Positions 59,301 to 64,000 of a DNA stretch of 64,000 nt are shown one piece after another (the first letter of the stretch is position 1; each line of letters begins with the position of its first letter). Origin of the DNA: Selaginella moellendorffii (taxonomy: Eukaryota; Streptophyta; Lycopodiopsida; Selaginellales; Selaginellaceae); the NCBI RefSeq assembly GCF_000143415.4, contig NW_003314346.1, positions 71,939-135,938 on the forward strand, given 5' to 3'. Position numbers and translations under genes: made by a program. The notes beneath the pieces are model-generated. The model ran no database searches and was not told the origin of the DNA. It worked only from the letters and a program-made list of their open reading frames with translations.

Positions 59301-59612
59301 AAGATGGACCAAGAACTTGAGCAAGGTTCCCCAGAAAGGGTGATCACTAGTACAACTCATCCTTAGAATAAGGACTTTGTTGGGGGGGAAGAATTGTTAG
59401 GCACCAGCTTTGACCACGTGGTCAACTTCGGTCAAAGGGAAGATCAAGGGTATATTAAGGCATGATAGGGTAACTCACAGTGGAGCAGCGGCACAATGGA
59501 GCTTTTGAGGTAGTTCGGGGGTGGTTGGGTGGTGAGGAACCTTAAGAGGTGGCATAGCATAGTCTAGGGCGACTAGATCTTTGTCTTTTTGTGCCGAATC
59601 ATAACATTGTCT
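59301..59612. other. Spacer without recognisable feature
   Basis: About 300 bp after the gypsy remnant; G-rich runs (GGGGGGGAAGAATTG at about 59,380) might be a degraded PPT, but no LTR follows. Confidence 0.4.
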
Positions 59613-60140
59613 CTAGTGAACTCCACTAGTGGGATCAAAAGCTGGTGGAAGACCCAGGAAAGGTTTGTCAGCCTCGTTTTCGAGCTTCTTCTGTGAACCT
59701 AGTTCGGTTTCACCATCGGGTTCAAAGTTGATAACCAAGGTATGTTGGCGGAGAAGCAGGGTGTGATGAACGATTGAGGTAGCCAGGTCTTCAACCCGGG
59801 AGCTGCATGTGTCTTCATCCACCAGAAGAAGAGATCCATTGGCAGGCTCTGAAGAGCTCTTTCTTTCTGCCGGTGGGAGATCAAGCCTCGGGCAGTGATG
59901 GAGGCCACCATTGGAGTGACAGTGGCCTCCTCGATCTCCGGCGGGCTCAGCTCAAAGCTGGAGCGGGAGCTGAGGCTCTGGGAGTGATGGAGCCTACCTT
60001 CGGAGTCCTTGATTTTCTTCCGCTTCCTGCCAGCATTATTCTTCTCCCGGGTGAGCTCACTCTTGGCCCAGGTGAGATCCTTGCCACTGGAAACATCACG
60101 GAGCAGCACATCATAGGAGAAGCTCCAGCTCATGCAATGA
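59613..60140 (-). pseudogene. Unidentified gene piece
   Basis: The minus-strand frame starts near MSWSFSYDVLLRDVSSGKDL, continues with a basic, nuclear-signal-like stretch (GRKRKKIKD) and an SPPEIEEA segment, then shifts frame near 59,850 into SLLLVDEDTCSSRVEDLAT and ends GLPPAFDPTSGVH. The two parts read like one protein with a frameshift or an unseen intron. I do not recognise the family. The plus-strand frame in the same place looks less natural. Confidence 0.3.
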
Positions 60141-60412
60141 TGATCCTGGGAAAGGTCTCGTCCACGCTTTAAAATTTGCTAGAATATGCTGGCTTGAGAA
60201 CAATAAATATAACAAGTTTGCCATGCACACAATCTCATAGTGTGTTTTCCACGTTGGGCACTTGTTAAAGCAGGGCTCCTGTTCAGCATGAACTTGTACA
60301 CCAGGAGGTCACAGTTGTGGAGCTTGAAGAAGGCGTAGAGCTTGATGATGTTCCTGGCCAATAACAATCTCATTTTTTGCCAATACTTTTTTGACTTTTC
60401 AGTTCTTTTATT
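60141..60412 (-). other. Possible exon, unidentified
   Basis: The minus-strand frame at about 60,240-60,373 (ARNIIKLYAFFKLHNCD) is compact and protein-like. It cannot be tied to a family or to the neighbouring piece. Confidence 0.2.
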
Positions 60413-60432
60413 ATCTCTCTCTCTCTCTCTCT
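60413..60432 (+). repeat. (CT)n microsatellite
   Basis: Ten CT units followed by AG; it could serve as the pyrimidine tract of a splice acceptor for a short frame starting ATGTGGAAG at 60,435. Confidence 0.8.
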
Positions 60433-60693
60433 AGATGTGGAAGATCAAGCTGGCGTTTGTGGCAGAGAGGTCCATGGTGGGGAAGAACTTGGAGTGCATT
60501 CTTCTCCACTACCCAATGTGACTATGGATGAGTGTATGCCACTGTTCAAGTGCCATGGCCTGGATGGCGAGAGGATGGCACAAATTTTGGCTTGAGAAGG
60601 ATATTTAAATACTTGTTCCACTTTTTTGTTGACCCTTCAAAATAGTATCTGTATTAATGCTTTTTCTCATCCTTCCACTACTAATGTTTAGTA

Positions 60694-60777
60694 GTTTAGG
60701 GTTTAGGGTTTAGGGGTTTAGGGGTTTAGGGGTTTAGGGTTTAGGGGTTTAAACCCTAAACCCTAAACCCTAAACCC
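60694..60777. repeat. Head-to-head interstitial telomeric repeat
   Basis: About eight TTTAGGG/TTTAGGGG units switch at about 60,750 to four CCCTAAA units. The polarity is G-rich strand running into C-rich strand, as in an end-to-end telomere joint. Confidence 0.9.
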
Positions 60778-61000
60778 ATCCATCCAACGGTTGTCCAGTT
60801 GTCGGCAGCCACATGGAGATGCAGGTGAATATTCCTTTCTCTGGAAGAATTAGGGTTCTTGGAGTGTCGCGGGGAGTAGGGAGATGAGCATAGTCCACAA
60901 CTCATGGTGCCAGCAGCATCCACACCAGCCGTTAGTGTTATTGACAGAGTGGATATTAAGTAGGTCTACCAGAATAGACTACAAGCAACCTTTAACCTGC
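60778..61000. other. Spacer without recognisable feature
   Basis: No gene or repeat is recognised in these bases after the telomeric repeat. Confidence 0.4.
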
Positions 61001-61830
61001 AAACTAAGTTGGAAAGTCAGTCAGGACCTTTAGTCCCAAAGCTTGAATTGTCTCTGCTACATTTCCTTGGCAACATTTTCCATCTCTCTCATAGTCCAGT
61101 GATTTCGTGTACTCCATGAGCTGAACTCGATGATCACTGCATTTGCCCAGAGAGGGCAACAGCATGGATTTCCAGCACGAAGCACGTACGTACAATGTGG
61201 GCACCCAGAAAACGCCAAATCAATCTTTGCCATCATGGAGATCTGAATGACCCTTTCCTGAACAAGAGTGCTCTGGTACACACAAGCTCAGATTGTCAAA
61301 CACCTTGACCTCGTCAAAACACCTTTCAGGTGACCTTCAGGACACCTTTTCAGCTTCTTTTTCTCCATTTACATCATTGAAAAGATTTTCAATAGTGCCA
61401 GGGGAGATGCTCATATCATATATATATCCCATTGATGTAATAGGTTCTTCCACCTCCCCATCCTCTGGCGGTGCAGTGTAAGATAAAATGCACAATGAAC
61501 TTAGAAATGAGGTCGCTTTTGTGGATCGTTATCCTCATCATCAAGCATATCACACAGCTCTGCAAAATGGAGAAAATGTCCAGGACTCAATAGATACACA
61601 AAATAAACTTGCCTCTAGCACATCATGTTCCCAAGAACCTAGTGGCAGCTGTGGCAATTTAGAATAAAGACGATGAACTCCTAGCTTCAATGTCACTAAA
61701 ATTAACGTCTTGCTCTCATCTTTGTAGCTTCCAACAATGGCTTTACAAGCCTCTACCAAACCTGCGAAAGAAACGTCTTTATTATCATAGTACAAAGAAA
61801 CAAGCAAGAGCTTATCACTGTTTTGATTTG
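61001..61830 (-). CDS. Unidentified multi-exon gene piece
   Basis: Several short protein-like exons separated by GT-AG introns of about 35-60 nt can be traced on the minus strand. They include GLVEACKAIVGSYKDESKT (about 61,709-61,764, acceptor TTTCGCAG), LPLGSWEHDVLEA, ELCDMLDDEDNDPQ, and EDGEVEEPITSMGYIYDMSI with ENLFNDVNGEKEAEK (about 61,330-61,460). VQERVIQISMMAKIDLAF and a Cys-rich stretch come further on. The exon style matches the MINDY gene upstream on the same strand. Exact splice sites and identity are unresolved; it may be intact or decayed. Confidence 0.35.
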
Positions 61831-62391
61831 TGTTCCTAGGATTGGCCGTAAATCACCAATGGTAGACCTGGATATTTCTTCTGAAGCAATCGCCTCCATT
61901 CAACCGTCAGCTTAGCCCATTTTTCCTGTATCTAAGACCACACAGCTCTTGAAACAAGTGATGGCAGACTAGCTCATTTTTCCTACATCACATTTGGACG
62001 TTTTGAGACAACGCAAGAACAGTAAAACACACATCACGAGTGCAGGTCATAACTGACAGTAGACTATTAGGTCATAGCCACCACAGAACACGGATGGTAA
62101 AACCTGTTAGACTGGCCACATGTTACAACAAGGTTAAGCTTGAACTGCATCCTCTGTTTGACCAAAACCAAAACCGACCAAAGGACGTGGCATGGAGCTG
62201 AGCTGGCAGGGGATTCTTGGGGTCTTGATGGATTGATGAGGGGTGGTGCCAGTGCTCTGCACTTTACAAGGAGAATCGTCGCATTGACAGCAGCCACCAT
62301 GTAGAAAAATGGCTCGAGTAAATAGTCAGCCGTATTATATCAACTCCTTTCATACAAGAAACAAATAGAGCTCGAGGGATCATGAAATTTG
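61831..62391. other. Intergenic region / probable 3' UTR
   Basis: No coding support. It lies directly downstream of the MINDY-3-like stop codon on the minus strand and probably includes its 3' UTR. Confidence 0.4.
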
Positions 62392-63945
62392 TCACACGAT
62401 GCTTGGGGGATCGCCAGTCCAGTTCGACGTTGCCCTTTGCCATCTCGTCCGGATGCAGTCGGTCAACGGCGCATGCTGAGCCGGTTCCTCTCTCTTGTCA
62501 TCACTCTGCGTGTTCTCCTCTACTGCAGGCCCTTCCACGGTCATCATGGACTCTGGTGTCCACCTCGGAGGAACAGCAACCTTGAGCTTGGTCAGTCTTG
62601 GCCTCTGCTGCATCACGTCTGCCGCGCCTGCACTGCTGCTGCCGCTGCTGCCCGCTACAGTCTTCGCGATACCGTTGAAGTGATACAACTCAAAGTACTT
62701 CTTCCCCATTGACCCCTCTTCGTCTTTGAGGCCGCCTCTACTCTTTTCAAGGTGCATCAAGCTTTGCCACAAGTCGTTCCAGATCACGATGTCACTGCTG
62801 CAAAGATTGTCTAGAACCTGCTGTGGCATGTCAACGTTGGTGTCGATTAGAACCTGCTGTAGTGCCTCCAGGCTAATAAATCCTCCTCCCCCGCTTTGAT
62901 CCTGGGCATCAAACGCCCTACGGATGGTAAACTCCCTAGCCTCGACCTCGTTCTCGTCTTGAACGCCCGTGTCAAGAGCAAAAAGGACCGTGTAGTGGGA
63001 CTCGCTGCCTACCACCCAGATTGGCCACTTTGGTCGCTTCAGGTACTGACCAACTTTGCAGAAGTTGAGAGACTCTAGCAGAGTTAAAAATCCCACTTCC
63101 ACGTTGGACGGGATTCCCTTGAGGCTCATGCCACCCCCAAGGTCGTAGTTCCCGTCAAACACATTTGCAACAGCCTGGCCGCAGAGCAGCAGGTTTACAA
63201 TCTCCTGCAAGAGACGAGCAAAGAGAGGTCAGGCCCACGAGAAAAAAGGAGATGGTTTCCTAACAGCTTAAGAGCACAGCAAATGGGTAGGGCAGACAAG
63301 AAAAGAAGAGAGTAGCGTAATCCTTCCGCAGAAGCTCCAGATTACAAAACCTGGACCAGCAAAAACTGGTATTAGACTGCTACCAAGATGCAAGCTCACG
63401 CAGGGCTCGACTCTCTGTGTTATTCTCCTCCCACACTTTTTCGCCAATCACGCAGCTGTAAATGATATGCTCCGAAAACGTCACCGTACCTGAGATGCAT
63501 GACCAAATGGAGGAGTAACCAGAGGTTGAACTGGATCATCCCGGTCCGACTGGACAGCGTCCTGGATGTGGAACAAGAAAGTAATGCTTGCATGAATCAA
63601 ATAGACGAGACATACCAGGCCCCTTGATAGCAGTGCCGAGAAGAGAAACAAGAGAGCACCCATACGACTCCTGAACCCAGCAATCCTCTCCTGGATTTGC
63701 TGATAAAGGGTAGACAGTGACAAGACTGTGCATATTCTAACAGCTTCGCGCAGTCCGGTGGCCGAATCCAGAGCCACGCTTTCCAAAACCTGGGCAGCAC
63801 CATCAGTATCAGCATATGTGCAAACCAACACCGTACTCTGTCTTGCTCTTCCTCGCTAGCGTCTGGTATGTCCATAACAGCCAGCACAGCTCTTTGGTTT
63901 CCTCCTGCTCGCCATAGCGTCTCAGCCATCGCTTGAATCAGCGCA
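62392..63945 (-). CDS. MINDY-3/FAM188-type deubiquitinase, 3' exons (partial)
   Basis: Four minus-strand exons join in frame: 63,837-63,945, 63,616-63,789, 63,490-63,561 and 62,392-63,204. Their GT-AG introns are 47, 54 and 285 nt. The product shows the MINDY (DUF4205) fold: QAMAETLWRAGG, FRSRMGALLFLFSALLSRG, EIVNLLLCGQAVANVFDG, VEVGFLTLLESL and WVVGSESHYTVLF. The His of SESHYTVLF corresponds to the catalytic His of this Cys-protease family, which trims Lys48-linked ubiquitin chains. An EF-hand-like loop (DAQDQSGGGGFISLEAL) follows, as in MINDY-3. A low-complexity Ser/Ala/Gly stretch and the end TGDPPSIV close the protein. The N-terminal exons with the catalytic Cys lie beyond the window. No stop or shift interrupts the exons, so the gene looks functional. 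Confidence 0.9.
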
Positions 63946-64000
63946 CTAGGGAAGATACAGACAGTTAACGAAACACAAACGACAAGTTCTCTACCTGGTT

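Noticed and set aside
59807-60172. 121-codon plus-strand frame
   Set aside because: The opposite strand gives a more protein-like sequence with a basic signal; the plus frame appears to be its shadow.
44263-60777. A chromosome end
   Set aside because: All three telomeric tracts are short and interstitial; genes and elements continue on both sides.

Overview
The window looks like a repeat-rich stretch of a plant nuclear genome, most likely a lycophyte such as Selaginella. This is inferred from four things: plant-type TTTAGGG/CCCTAAA telomeric repeats, LTR elements whose primer-binding sites match the 3' end of plant initiator-Met tRNA (TGGTATCAGAG), a chromodomain Ty3/gypsy element, and genes with very short introns (47-65 nt). 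No species was assigned by search. About 85% of the window is mobile DNA.

Layout. 1-1,100 is a LINE reverse-transcriptase fragment (minus). From 1,101 to 36,229 lies a nested and rearranged pile of one non-autonomous LTR retrotransposon family, called family A here: LTR about 1,147 bp, internal about 5 kb with no gag/pol, in both orientations, with a 730-nt N gap at the centre of a large inverted repeat. Inside one family A LTR sits a 7,974-bp insertion (26,050-34,023) with a perfect CCTTT target duplication. It appears chimeric: most of it is a second non-autonomous family (B, LTR about 1.83 kb with a CTCGGA-type minisatellite), but its right end is a 195-bp Cassandra-like LTR carrying 5S rRNA sequence. 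A tiny TRIM-like element (family C) lies at 19,273-19,780. 36,230-40,258 is a chromovirus with an open pol frame (RT end, RNase H, integrase, chromodomain). It shares LTR start, polypurine tract and pre-PPT region with family A and is the likely source of its replication proteins.

40,262-44,262 holds a fragment of 25S rRNA, a broken coiled-coil gene and a decayed CDKAL1-type tRNA methylthiotransferase gene that keeps its short introns. From 44,263 to 55,867 a LINE-like single reading frame is bracketed on both sides by CCCTAAA arrays and split by a nearly intact family A element (45,695-53,009, target duplication CTTGG). 55,870-59,300 is a decayed second Ty3/gypsy pol. 59,600-62,000 has unidentified gene pieces and a short head-to-head telomeric repeat (60,694-60,777). 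62,392-63,945 is a good gene: the 3' exons of a MINDY-3/FAM188-type deubiquitinase on the minus strand, continuing past the right edge.

How it fits together. The chromovirus would supply reverse transcriptase and integrase. Families A, B and C keep only the cis signals (LTRs, PBS, PPT) and share a stem-loop with an AGGA loop just upstream of the PPT, whose stem differs between families by paired changes. The most notable observations are this hairpin, the Cassandra-type chimera, and the telomere-bracketed LINE-like frame.
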